Origin: Streptomyces sulphureus DSM 40104
GTDB lineage: Bacteria > Actinomycetota > Actinomycetes > Streptomycetales > Streptomycetaceae
DNA length: 64,000 nt
Direction: 5' to 3'
Assembly (NCBI RefSeq): GCF_000381025.1
Contig: NZ_KB905815.1
Coordinates: forward strand, 293,789 to 357,788
How positions within the stretch are numbered: position 1 is the first letter of the stretch; every line of letters starts with the position of its first letter. The translations under genes and the position numbers were made by a program. The notes beneath the pieces were generated by a model. That model made no database searches, was not told the origin of the DNA, and worked only from the letters and a program-made list of their open reading frames with translations. Positions 47,165 through 55,689 of the stretch are shown here, in pieces.

Positions 47165-48364
47165 GTGACGACCTATGACGAGCGAGCGAGCCTCAGTGAA
47201 CTGAGCGCCACCGCAGGGGCGGTGAGCCGTTCGGTGGAGTCCGTGATCGAGGGGAAGCCCGAGATCGTACGGATCTCGTTGACCGTGCTCCTCGCCGAGG
47301 GGCACCTCCTCCTGGAGGACGTCCCCGGGGTCGGCAAGACGATGCTCGCCAAGGCGCTGGCGAAGTCGATCGACTGCTCGGTGCGGCGCATCCAGTTCAC
47401 GCCCGACCTGCTGCCGTCGGACATCACCGGGGTCAGCGTCTACGACCAGCAACGCACGGACTTCGAGTTCAAGCCGGGGGCGATCTTCGCGCAGATCGTC
47501 ATCGGGGACGAGATCAACCGCGCCTCCCCCAAGACGCAGTCGGCGCTGCTGGAGTCGATGGAGGAGCGCCAGGTCACCATCGACGGCGAGACGCACCAGC
47601 TCCCCGAGCCGTTCATGGTCGTCGCCACGCAGAACCCGGTGGAGATGGAGGGCACCTACCCGCTCCCCGAGGCGCAGCGCGACCGCTTCATGGCCCGCGT
47701 CTCGATCGGGTACCCGAGCCCCGCCGCCGAGTTGGAGATGCTCGACGTCCACGGTGCGACCTCCCCGCTCGACGACCTCCGATCGGTCACGCACGCGCAC
47801 GACGTGTGCAAGTTGATCGAGGCGGTCCGCGAGGTCCACGTCTCGGACGCCGTCCGGAGGTACGCGGTCGACCTCGTCGCCGCCACCCGTTCCCACCCCG
47901 AGCTGCGGCTGGGGGCCTCGCCGCGGGCCACCCTCCACCTGGTACGCGCGGCGAAGGCGGCGGCGGCGCTCGCCGGGCGCGAGTTCGCGCTCCCCGACGA
48001 CCTCCAGTCGCTCGCCGTCCCCGTGCTCGCGCACCGCCTCCTGCCCACCGCACAGGCGCAGTTGAACCGGCGCACGGCCGAGCAGATCGTCGGCGAGCTC
48101 CTTCATCAGACACCCGTCCCCGCGGCGCAGGACCAACGCGCAGGCGTACCGCCGCAGCCGCAGGCGCAGGGAGCACGCAGCGCCCCGCAGGTCCCGCAGC
48201 CGCCCGTGGGCACCCTGCCCACGCCGGGCGCCCCCGCCGCGCCCCCGGCACCGGGTACGGCGCAGGCCGGACGGACTGCACCCCCGGCGCCCCCGGCGCC
48301 GGGCCAGCCTCCGGCCGCGCCCGGTCCTTACCCGTACGGACCGCCGCAGCCCCGGACCCGATGA
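47165..48364 (+). CDS. MoxR-type AAA+ ATPase
   Basis: MoxR ATPases act as chaperones for metal insertion or complex assembly, usually with DUF58/VWA partners. The protein is 399 aa. Walker A is EDVPGVGKTMLAKALAKS (GVGKT at 55-59), Walker B is IVIGDEINRASPKTQSALLE, sensor 1 is VVATQNPVEMEGTYPLPEAQ, and the arginine finger lies in the following QRDRF. From about 315 on the protein is a Pro/Gln/Ala-rich disordered tail not found in short MoxRs. The GTG start at 47165 has GAGGAGG upstream. The stop overlaps the DUF58 gene start (ATGA). Confidence 0.94.
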   Translation: MTTYDERASLSELSATAGAVSRSVESVIEGKPEIVRISLTVLLAEGHLLLEDVPGVGKTMLAKALAKSIDCSVRRIQFTPDLLPSDITGVSVYDQQRTDFEFKPGAIFAQIVIGDEINRASPKTQSALLESMEERQVTIDGETHQLPEPFMVVATQNPVEMEGTYPLPEAQRDRFMARVSIGYPSPAAELEMLDVHGATSPLDDLRSVTHAHDVCKLIEAVREVHVSDAVRRYAVDLVAATRSHPELRLGASPRATLHLVRAAKAAAALAGREFALPDDLQSLAVPVLAHRLLPTAQAQLNRRTAEQIVGELLHQTPVPAAQDQRAGVPPQPQAQGARSAPQVPQPPVGTLPTPGAPAAPPAPGTAQAGRTAPPAPPAPGQPPAAPGPYPYGPPQPRTR

Positions 48365-49704
48365 TGCCGGCGGGCCCGGTACCCGGCCCCTACGCGGGCC
48401 GCACCGACGACCGTCAACCGGATTCCCCGCAGGCCGAACGGAGCCGCGGACCGCTCCGCACGGCGCTGAGCGGGCTGACCACGCGGGGCCGCTCCTTCCT
48501 CGCCGCGGGCGTGGCCGCCGCCGTCTGCGCCTACCTGCTCGGGCAGCCCGAACTGCTGCGTGTCGGCCTGCTGTTGGCCGCCCTTCCCGTGGTGTGCGTC
48601 CTCGTGCTCCACCGCACCAGGCACCGCGTCGCCGGGTCGCGGAGGCTCTCCCCCGCGCGGGTGCCCGCACGTGCCGAGGCACGGGTGCACCTGCGGATCG
48701 ACAACATCTCGCGCCTCCACACCGGGCTGCTGATGCTCCAGGACCGCGTCCCCTACGTACTCGGCCCCCGGCCGCGCTTCGTCCTCGACCGGGTGGAGCC
48801 GGGAGGCAGGCGCGAGGTCTCCTACAAGGTCCGTTCGGACCTGCGCGGGCAGTACCCGCTCGGGCCGCTCCAACTGCGGCTCACCGACCCGTTCGGGATG
48901 TGCGAACTCACCCGCGCCTTCAGCACGCACGACACGCTCACCGTCGTACCGCCCACCGAGCCGCTGCCCGCCGTACGGCTCACGGGGGACGCCTCGGGGT
49001 ACGGCGAGGGCCGCCAACGCTCCCTCGCGCACGCCGGGGACGACGACATCATTCCGCGGGGTTACCGCCACGGCGACGACCTGCGCCGGGTGCACTGGCG
49101 CTCCACCGCACGGTACGGCCAGCTCATGGTGCGCCGCGAGGAGCAGCCGCAACAGGCCCGCGCCATCGTCCTGTTGGACGCCCGCCGGTCCGCGTACCTC
49201 GGCTCGGGCCCGGACTCCGCCTTCGAATGGGCGGTCTCGGCCGCCGCCTCCGTCTGCCTCCACCTGCTGGAACGGGGCTACGCCGTGCGTCTGCTCACCG
49301 ACGCCGGCTCGGCGACCCCCGAGGGCAGCACAGGCGACTCCTCCGACACCGCCGGCATGCTCCTCGACGCGCTCGCCGTTCTCGACCACTCGCAGAGCAG
49401 CTCCCTCGCCCCGGCCTACGACGCACTGCGCGGCGGGACGCCGGGTTCCGAGGGTCTCCTCGTCGCCTTCCTCGGCGAGCTCGACGAGGAACAGGCGTTG
49501 ACGCTCGCCCGGATGCGCCAACGCACCACGCGGGCCCTCGCGTTCACCACCGCGCCGTCTGAGCAGGGGCAGACGGCAGAGCCCCCGGCGCTCCAGGCGC
49601 TCCGCGCGGGCGGGTGGCAGGTGCTGCCCGGCGGGGCCGGGCTTTCTCTTCCCGGTCTGTGGCAGGAGGCCGGGCGATCGACTGCGGAAGGGGTGGGCCG
49701 GTGA
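48361..49704 (+). CDS. DUF58 domain protein (MoxR partner)
   Basis: Membrane protein with a cytoplasmic vWA-like DUF58 domain; exact role unknown. It has 447 aa: a polar N-tail of about 45 residues, two adjacent membrane segments (FLAAGVAAAVCAYLLGQPEL and VGLLLAALPVVCVLVLH), a beta-rich region, and the DUF58 signature IIPRGYRHGDDLRRVHWRST followed by RARAIVLLDARRSAY-like vWA strands. The ATG at 48361 overlaps the moxR stop (ATGA); a second ATG directly follows. Its own stop overlaps the transglutaminase start (GTGA). The three proteins likely form one complex. Confidence 0.92.
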   Translation: MMPAGPVPGPYAGRTDDRQPDSPQAERSRGPLRTALSGLTTRGRSFLAAGVAAAVCAYLLGQPELLRVGLLLAALPVVCVLVLHRTRHRVAGSRRLSPARVPARAEARVHLRIDNISRLHTGLLMLQDRVPYVLGPRPRFVLDRVEPGGRREVSYKVRSDLRGQYPLGPLQLRLTDPFGMCELTRAFSTHDTLTVVPPTEPLPAVRLTGDASGYGEGRQRSLAHAGDDDIIPRGYRHGDDLRRVHWRSTARYGQLMVRREEQPQQARAIVLLDARRSAYLGSGPDSAFEWAVSAAASVCLHLLERGYAVRLLTDAGSATPEGSTGDSSDTAGMLLDALAVLDHSQSSSLAPAYDALRGGTPGSEGLLVAFLGELDEEQALTLARMRQRTTRALAFTTAPSEQGQTAEPPALQALRAGGWQVLPGGAGLSLPGLWQEAGRSTAEGVGR

Positions 49705-52067
49705 GCGTGGGGGGAAGGTTGGCTTTCTGCGGGTGGGTGGCGACGCTCGCCGCGTCCTGTGCGCTGCTGCCGCTCGCCGAACCGGCGACGTGGCTGCTCC
49801 AGGCGGCGTTCCTCATCGGCGTGCAGAGCGCGGTCGGTGTGGCGGGGCGCCGGGTCCCGCTCGCCCGACCGCTCACGGTGCTGCTCCAAGTCGTCGTCTC
49901 CGCACTGCTGTTGACGCTGAGCTTCACCCGCGAGCAGGCGATCGGCGCCGTCCTGCCGGGACCCGACGCGATCGCGCGGTTCGGCGAGCTCCTCGCCTCG
50001 GGGGCCGAGGACGTCAACCGCTACGCCACTCCGGCACCCGTGAGCGACGGTATCCGGCTGATGCTCGTCGGCGGAGTGCTCCTCATCGGGCTCCTCGTCG
50101 ACGTCCTCGCCGTCACCTACCGCACCGCGGCCCCCGCAGGGCTGCCGCTCCTCGCGCTCTACTCGGTCGCCGCCGGCCTCGCCCAAGGGAGCCTCGCCTG
50201 GCTCTGGTTCGTCTGTGCAGCCGCCGGCTACCTGCTGCTCCTGCTCGCCGAAGGGCGCGAACGGCTGTCGCGGTGGGGGCGCCTCTTCGCCGAGCGCGGC
50301 CCCGAACGTCCGCTCGGCGGGCGCTCGCGCGCGACGGTGCCGGTGCGCACCGGGCGGCGGATCGGTGTGGTCGCGCTCGGCATCGCCCTCGCCGTCCCCG
50401 CGGTGCTGCCCTCGCTCGGCGGCGGCCTGTTGGAGAACGCCGGCTCGGGCGGGGGCCGCGCGGAGAACGGCGGCAGCACGATCTCGGCCGTCAATCCGCT
50501 GGTGGCACTCCAGGACAGCCTCAACCAGCCGCGGGACCGCACAGCTCTGACGTACACCACGAGTTCGGAGAAGACGGGCGACCTGTACCTGCGCATCGTC
50601 GCGCTCGACCAGTTCGACGGCTCCGCCTGGAAGCCCTCGGAGCGGAGGATCACCGACATCCCCTCGGTGCTCCCAGCCCCGCGCGGCCTCTCCCCCGAGG
50701 TCAGCTCCGACAAGGTGCGGATCAACCTCAAGGCAGCCGACTGGTACGCACAGGACTGGCTGCCGATGCCGTATCCGGCGCAGCGGGTGAAGCTCGACGG
50801 GAACTGGCGGTACGAGCCCGAGGGCCGCACGGTCGTCGGCTACCGGGGGCAGAACACGCGCGGCCAGGAGTACGAGGTCGAGAGTCTCCAAGTGGAGCCG
50901 ACGCGGGAGCAGTTGAGCCAGGCGCCCGAGCCGCCGCCCGCGCTGAAGCGGGAGTACACCGAGGTCCCCGAGTCACTGCCCGCCGAGGTCCACAAGAAGG
51001 CGCGCACGGTGACGAGCGGGGCCGACAACGACTACGAGCGCGCCGTCCGCCTCCAGGACTGGTTCGCGCGCGACGGCGGGTTCACCTACGACACCCAGGT
51101 CCGCGCCGGCAGCGGTTCGGCGGCGATCGTCAACTTCCTGGAGCAGAAGGAGGGCTTCTGCGTCCATTTCTCCTTCGCGATGGCCTCGATGGCCCGAACC
51201 CTCGACATCCCCGCGCGGGTCGCGGTGGGCTTCACCCCCGGCACCCCGCGCGGCGACGGCGTGACGGCCGTCGGCCTCCAGGACGCTCACGCCTGGCCCG
51301 AGCTGTACTTCGAGGGCGTCGGCTGGACGCGGTTCGAGCCGACACCGTCCCGCGGCATCGCCCCGCCCTACACGCAGCCCGACGCACCCGACCCGAGCGA
51401 GAACCCGGGCGAGCAACTCCCGGAGCGGAACCCCAGCACCTCGCCGACGCCCGAGCCGTCCGACTCTCCCTCCTGCACCGCGGAGGAGAAGCGCGCCGAC
51501 CCGTCGTGCGGTGGCCCGGCCGCGCCCGCCGGCGGCGCCGGCGGCGGCGGATTCCCCTGGGGCGAGGCTGCCGGGATCGCCGGGGCCGCGCTCGCCGTCC
51601 TCGCAGTACCTCTGCTGCCTCTCGCGTGGCGCACCCGCAGACGGGCCGTACGGCTGCGCGGCGGTCTCGGGCCGGCCGAGACGGTCCTCTCCGGGTGGCG
51701 CGAACTCCTCGACACCGCCTGGGATCACGGCGTCGTGCCGATGGAGTCGGAGACACCGCGGAAGTCGGCGGAGCGCGTGGTGCGCGTCGGGGAGCTGGAA
51801 GGCGAGGCCGCGGCCGCGGTGCACCGCGTGGCCGACTCGGTCGAGCAGGTCCTCTACGCGCCTGCGCCGCGTCCGGCGCCCGCGGTGCGCGAGGACGTGG
51901 AAGCCGTACGCGCCGGGTTGCGGCGGGCCGCGCCGCGCAGCGTGCGCCTGCGGGCGCTGCTCCTGCCGCGTTCCGGCGCCCGGCTGTGGTGGGCCGTGCG
52001 GGAACGCTCGTCAGCGCTGCGTGCGGGGGTCGTCGGCAGGCTGACGCCGCGGTTCTCCAAGGGCTGA
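49701..52067 (+). CDS. TgpA-like membrane transglutaminase
   Basis: Large membrane protein with an extracytoplasmic transglutaminase-like domain, 788 aa. About six membrane segments occupy 1-245 (for example LVGGVLLIGLLVDVLAVTY). The soluble part covers about 260-620: the TgpA_N region with LYLRIVALDQFDGSAWKPSE, then the papain-like core with Cys487 in EGFCVHFSFAMASMARTLDI, His530 in LQDAHAWPELYFEG, and the third position in WTRFEPTPSRG (Glu where many relatives have Asp). A Ser/Pro linker, a last membrane segment (AGIAGAALAVLAVPLLPLAW) and a DUF4129-like cytoplasmic tail follow. The GTG overlaps the DUF58 stop. Confidence 0.93.
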   Translation: MSVGGRLAFCGWVATLAASCALLPLAEPATWLLQAAFLIGVQSAVGVAGRRVPLARPLTVLLQVVVSALLLTLSFTREQAIGAVLPGPDAIARFGELLASGAEDVNRYATPAPVSDGIRLMLVGGVLLIGLLVDVLAVTYRTAAPAGLPLLALYSVAAGLAQGSLAWLWFVCAAAGYLLLLLAEGRERLSRWGRLFAERGPERPLGGRSRATVPVRTGRRIGVVALGIALAVPAVLPSLGGGLLENAGSGGGRAENGGSTISAVNPLVALQDSLNQPRDRTALTYTTSSEKTGDLYLRIVALDQFDGSAWKPSERRITDIPSVLPAPRGLSPEVSSDKVRINLKAADWYAQDWLPMPYPAQRVKLDGNWRYEPEGRTVVGYRGQNTRGQEYEVESLQVEPTREQLSQAPEPPPALKREYTEVPESLPAEVHKKARTVTSGADNDYERAVRLQDWFARDGGFTYDTQVRAGSGSAAIVNFLEQKEGFCVHFSFAMASMARTLDIPARVAVGFTPGTPRGDGVTAVGLQDAHAWPELYFEGVGWTRFEPTPSRGIAPPYTQPDAPDPSENPGEQLPERNPSTSPTPEPSDSPSCTAEEKRADPSCGGPAAPAGGAGGGGFPWGEAAGIAGAALAVLAVPLLPLAWRTRRRAVRLRGGLGPAETVLSGWRELLDTAWDHGVVPMESETPRKSAERVVRVGELEGEAAAAVHRVADSVEQVLYAPAPRPAPAVREDVEAVRAGLRRAAPRSVRLRALLLPRSGARLWWAVRERSSALRAGVVGRLTPRFSKG

Positions 52068-52421
52068 CGAGGCACACGGTGACCGCTCGCGTCCGTCCGC
52101 GAACGGCGCGTACCGCGGGCCCGGCGATCCCGTGGCCCGCGGTTGCTCCGAAAGGGTGAACTCCCGCTCTGGCGAGGGTAGTTGGGACGGGCAACCACCG
52201 CGGACCGTCACGCTCCCTGACGCGCCGAAAGCGGACCCGGGCATGAAGAAGCGCCCGACAGCGGGCGGTTGACGCGATCGCCGGATGCGGGCGGCACTCG
52301 CGCACCTGCTTGTCGGACGCTCGGAGACGAAGCGACGAAGCGGGAGGCCCGGCCCTGGGAGCCGGGTCCCCATCGGTGGTGGGTCGGGCGGCGAGCTGCC
52401 CCGCCGCTCCTCAGCAGCCGC
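52068..52421. other. Convergent intergenic region
   Basis: 354 nt between the transglutaminase stop and the DUF3040 stop. No gene is supported. The only structure seen is a modest hairpin CGCCCG-ACAG-CGGGCG at 52252-52267, which might act as a terminator. Confidence 0.4.
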
Positions 52422-52853
52422 TCAGTGCTGACCCTCGTCCCTGCGGCGCTGCCAGCGCTGCTCGATCCGGTTCATCATCGAACGGCGCTGTCTCGGCTGC
52501 TGCTGTCGACGGGAGCGGGTCGCCTCGGACGAGCCGCCGGCTGCCTGCCGGCCTTCGCCCTGCTCGCCTGTCTCCCCGGACTTGGGGGCCTTGCGCCAGC
52601 CGGTCACCGCGAGCACGGCACAGCCGAGCATGACGAGGAAACCCACGACGCTGACCCAGACCTGCTGCGCGACCATGCCGGCCATGAGGAGCGCGATGCC
52701 GACCAGAAAGCCAGCAACCGCTTGGTATACCCGCTTGCGGGTGTACCGGCGCAGCTCACTTCCTTCGAGCGCTGTCGCGAATTTGGGATCTTCGGCGTAC
52801 AGCGCTCGCTCCATCTGTTCGAGCATCCGCTGCTCGTGATCAGAGAGCGGCAC
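52422..52853 (-). CDS. DUF3040 membrane protein
   Basis: A 143 aa actinobacterial protein of unknown function. It begins with the DUF3040 hallmark VPLSDHEQRMLEQMERALYA, then LRRYTRKRVYQAVAGFLVGI, and has two membrane segments (VAGFLVGIALLMAGMVAQQ and WVSVVGFLVMLGCAVLAVTG). The C-terminus is a charged Gln/Arg-rich tail (RSRRQQQPRQRRSMMNRIEQ). The GTG start at 52853 is fixed by the conserved N-terminus, with AGGAGGACTCC as ribosome binding site. It stands alone between intergenic stretches. Confidence 0.93.
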   Translation of the reverse strand: MPLSDHEQRMLEQMERALYAEDPKFATALEGSELRRYTRKRVYQAVAGFLVGIALLMAGMVAQQVWVSVVGFLVMLGCAVLAVTGWRKAPKSGETGEQGEGRQAAGGSSEATRSRRQQQPRQRRSMMNRIEQRWQRRRDEGQH

Positions 52854-53166
52854 GGAGTCCTCCTACTCGTCGGTCGCGGGGGCGACCGGATGCGACTCTT
52901 CAAGGATAGGCAGGGAATCGCCCCCGTGAAACCCGCCCCTCTACGCCAATTCCTCCCACCACGAGCGACCTGCCGGAAGGCGGTCGGCCACGGCCTGTTC
53001 CGCGTTCATTCCCGCACCACCCTCCTGTCAACCCGGCGGTTCATTCCGATCATACGGCGCACGGCCGATGATCGGGCGGGCGGCGAGGAACTCCGCCGCA
53101 GGGCACCTCACCAGCACGGGGACGGAGCACGACAACCCGGGACGGAGGTCCCCGACGGTGTTCCCC
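52854..53166. other. Intergenic region upstream of the DUF3040 gene
   Basis: 313 nt without a supported gene. A minus-strand TATCCT at 52908-52903 is a weak -10 candidate for the DUF3040 gene. A minus-strand TTGACA at 53031-53026 lacks a matching -10. Confidence 0.35.
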
Positions 53167-53943
53167 TCAGGTCCCGGAAGTGGGTGGGACCCCCCGCCCC
53201 GTCTCGGCGAGGAGGTGCAGCCGCGCGGCGACGGCACGGAGGTCCGAGCGCTCGGCTGCGGCCGACTCCAGACGTGCGAGCGCTTCGAGCCCCTCGGGCT
53301 CCGTGTCCACCAGCGCGCCCGGGACCAGGTCGGTGAAGACGCTGACGCCGTGCAGGGAGACGATCTCCAGCCCGCTCCCGGAGACGAGTTCGGCGAGGCC
53401 CTCGGGCGTGAACCGCCGCGGCATCGGGTCGCTCTCCCCCCAACGCCCGTCGGGGGAGCCGAGCGCGGCCCGCGCCTCGGTGAACCGCCCGGCGAGCGCC
53501 CTGCCGAGCACGGCACCGCCCAGCCCGGCGGCGAGGAGGCTGAGGGTCCCCCCTTCGGGCCGGAGGGCCTCGACCGCGTTGCGCAGACCGGCCGCCGGAT
53601 CGTCGACGTGCTCCAGGACTCCGTGGAAGAAAACGACGTCGTAGCCCTGGCGTTCGACGACGTCGAAGAGGCCGCCGACGTCCCCTTGCACTCCGTGCAC
53701 CTGCTCGGCGACGCCCGCCTCGGCCGCGCGCCGCTCCAGCGCGAAGAGCGCGTTGGGGGAAGGGTCGACCACGGTGACCCGGTGGCCGAGCCGGGCGACG
53801 GGAACGGCGAAGTTGCCGGTGCCGCCACCGGTGTCGAGGACGCGGAGCTCGTGGCGGCCCGACGCCTTGGCGCGCTGGTCGAGGGCTCCTTGAAGTGCCT
53901 CCCAGACCACGGTGGTACGGAGGGATGCGCTCGGGCGGGACAT
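53167..53943 (-). CDS. Class I SAM-dependent methyltransferase
   Basis: Small-molecule-type methyltransferase, 258 aa; the substrate is unknown. SAM-binding motif I is RVLDTGGGTGNFAVPVARLG, motif II region is HRVTVVDPSPNALFALERR, then GYDVVFFHGVLEHVDDPAAG and LRNAVEALRPEGGTLSLLAA as in UbiE/Methyltransf_11 members. The ATG at 53943 has GAGGAGC upstream, 6 nt from the start. I recall an orthologue at this position in other Streptomyces, next to the HEPN-like gene, so it is core genome. No neighbouring biosynthetic genes hint at a substrate. Confidence 0.9.
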   Translation of the reverse strand: MSRPSASLRTTVVWEALQGALDQRAKASGRHELRVLDTGGGTGNFAVPVARLGHRVTVVDPSPNALFALERRAAEAGVAEQVHGVQGDVGGLFDVVERQGYDVVFFHGVLEHVDDPAAGLRNAVEALRPEGGTLSLLAAGLGGAVLGRALAGRFTEARAALGSPDGRWGESDPMPRRFTPEGLAELVSGSGLEIVSLHGVSVFTDLVPGALVDTEPEGLEALARLESAAAERSDLRAVAARLHLLAETGRGVPPTSGT

Positions 53944-54034
53944 GCGGCTGCTCCTCGGCTCAGTTGCTGGCCGTCCCACCCTATTGCCTGCGGGACGGCG
54001 CCGAACCGAGCCGCCCCGGGCTCCGTGACAGGCG

Positions 54035-54559
54035 TCATGCCGCTCCCTCCCCGCCGGCGGTGCGGGGGCCCGGCAGCGCCGGTTGGTCGACGAGCATGCG
54101 CTCGACGGAGCGGAGGAAGACACCGGCCGCCCGGAGGAGCTCGCGCGCCTGAGCCTCGTCCGCTGCGCCCGGGACGCCCGCCTCCGCGAGCTGCCGCCGA
54201 CGCGCGCCGGCGGCGAAGTAGGCGCTCCACTCGACGAGTTCGGGAGCGGCCTCGGAAAGGGACTCCCAGGCGCTGCGGATCGGCCGGCGTGCGGCCCGGG
54301 TGCGCGGCGTGCGGTGGGGGCGCGGCGGCTCGGGGGCCGCGAGGACCGCCGCTGCCGTGCGGAGCGCGGCGAAGTGGGCTGCGGCGTAGCGGTCGTTGGG
54401 GTCGCTGAGCGCTGCGGCCTCGTCGAGTGCGAACTGCGCCTGTGCGAGGAGTTCGAGGGCCGCCGGCGGGGTCGCCGCGCGGCGCAGGACCGGGTGGACG
54501 TCGCGCTGGGCGCGGCGGTGCGAGGGCTCCGGGGGCGGTGTACGGGACGTGCGCGCCAC
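54035..54559 (-). CDS. SAV_6107-family HEPN-like protein
   Basis: A 174 aa helical protein conserved in actinobacteria; the family is annotated as HEPN-like, but no RX4-6H RNase motif is evident. The conserved part is LELLAQAQFALDEAAALSDP, RYAAAHFAALRTAAAVLAAP and LVEWSAYFAAGARRRQLAEA. The N- and C-termini are Pro/Arg-rich. The GTG at 54559 has an excellent AGGAGG site 9 nt upstream. It is divergent from the TetR-controlled operon; the operator at 54741 lies 182 nt upstream. Function unknown. Confidence 0.85.
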   Translation of the reverse strand: MARTSRTPPPEPSHRRAQRDVHPVLRRAATPPAALELLAQAQFALDEAAALSDPNDRYAAAHFAALRTAAAVLAAPEPPRPHRTPRTRAARRPIRSAWESLSEAAPELVEWSAYFAAGARRRQLAEAGVPGAADEAQARELLRAAGVFLRSVERMLVDQPALPGPRTAGGEGAA

Positions 54560-54740
54560 GGGGACCAACCTCCTGTCGGCCGTCTCCGACCCGGACGGGC
54601 CGGACGTACCACCACATCGTGGCGCCACCCACTGACACTCCCCGCCGACCTGCACGAACACCTCGGCCGGTACGCCCAACTCCTCTGCGGGGAAGGGCGG
54701 GAGACCCCGGATGCGGCGCCGGTCGCACGCCCTTGCATAA

Positions 54741-54762
54741 TTGGACTGACCAGTCAGTCTAA
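54741..54762. promoter_or_regulatory. TetR-type operator upstream of the export operon
   Basis: The palindrome GACTGAC-ca-GTCAGTC (54744-54759) is perfect over 7 bp per arm and extends with TT...AA at the outer ends. It is centred about 38 nt before the start codon at 54790. Size and symmetry fit a TetR operator; the operon's third gene encodes a TetR repressor, so autoregulation is likely. Confidence 0.75.
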
Positions 54763-54789
54763 GCGTGCCGTCAGGAAGAGGAGGGCCAG

Positions 54790-55689
54790 TTGTCGGACGA
54801 CGAGGCCGGCGGAGCTCCCGCAGACGAGAACGACCGGACGGACGCCGGGCCGACCGCGCGCCGCAACGAGGCCGAGCAAAGCGGACGCCGCATGCCCCGC
54901 CGTCGGAGCGCACCCGGGCGCTCCGCCGACGAGGGAGCCGCGGTGCACGCCGAGCAATTCGGCCTCGTCGGGCCGCACGGGCCCGTCTTCACCGACGTCC
55001 GACTCGACGCGGCACCCGGCGCTTTGGTGGCGGCGGAGGGCCCCGCGGGATCGGGGCGCACCTGCCTGCTTCTGGCGCTCACCGGACGTATGAAGCCCAG
55101 CTCGGGACGGGCGGAGGTCGGCGGGCACCCCCTGCCGAAGAAGATGGCAGCCGTGCGGCGGATCAGCGCGGTCGGCTCGATGCCGGGCGTCACCGACCTC
55201 GATCCGTCGCTGAGCGTCGCCGAGCACCTGCGTGAACGGGTGCTGCTCCAGCGGAGGTTCGTCGGACGCCCCGGAGCGCTGCTCCTTTCGCGCAGACGGC
55301 GTACGGCCGACGTGCGGGAGCGGGCGCACGCCGCGCTCGACGCCGTCGGCCTCGACCCGGACGAGCTCCCCAAGGGCTCGCGCACGCGCGTCCGCGACCT
55401 GGAGCGCCTCGACGAGCTGCGACTCTCGCTCGCCCTCGCGCTCGTGGCCGAGCCGCGGGTGCTCGCCGTCGACGACGTCGAACTCGGCCTGCCGGCAGCG
55501 GAGCGGGAAGCGGCCTGGGCCCTGCTCCGGCGGCTCGCCGCGGCGGGGACGACCGTCCTCGCCGCGTGCACCCAGGCACCACCGGATGCCGTCGTGGTCC
55601 GGACCCGACCGGACCACGAGGCGGACCGACCGGAGCGTGAGGAAGGGGAGGAGAGCGGGGATGCGTTCGCCGAGGCTGGCCGCGCTTGA
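54790..55689 (+). CDS. Degenerate ABC-type ATP-binding protein
   Basis: ABC-ATPase-like protein, 299 aa, partner of the YhgE/Pip protein encoded next. Residues 1-50 are acidic and disordered. The P-loop reads GPAGSGRTCLLLALTGR, with Arg in place of the invariant Lys. There is no LSGGQ signature; the equivalent region reads DLERLDELRLSLALALVAEP. Walker B is VLAVDDVELGLP with Asp instead of the catalytic Glu. The switch His is absent (VLAACTQAPP). It may therefore bind but hardly hydrolyse ATP. The TTG at 54790 follows GGAAGAGGAGGGCC. It overlaps the next gene by 29 nt. Confidence 0.85.
   Translation: MSDDEAGGAPADENDRTDAGPTARRNEAEQSGRRMPRRRSAPGRSADEGAAVHAEQFGLVGPHGPVFTDVRLDAAPGALVAAEGPAGSGRTCLLLALTGRMKPSSGRAEVGGHPLPKKMAAVRRISAVGSMPGVTDLDPSLSVAEHLRERVLLQRRFVGRPGALLLSRRRRTADVRERAHAALDAVGLDPDELPKGSRTRVRDLERLDELRLSLALALVAEPRVLAVDDVELGLPAAEREAAWALLRRLAAAGTTVLAACTQAPPDAVVVRTRPDHEADRPEREEGEESGDAFAEAGRA

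Noticed and set aside
53944..54728. Long minus-strand extension upstream of the methyltransferase through the HEPN-like gene
   Set aside because: The extension is out of frame with the HEPN-like gene and is Arg/Pro low complexity; the methyltransferase has a clear ATG and ribosome binding site at 53943.
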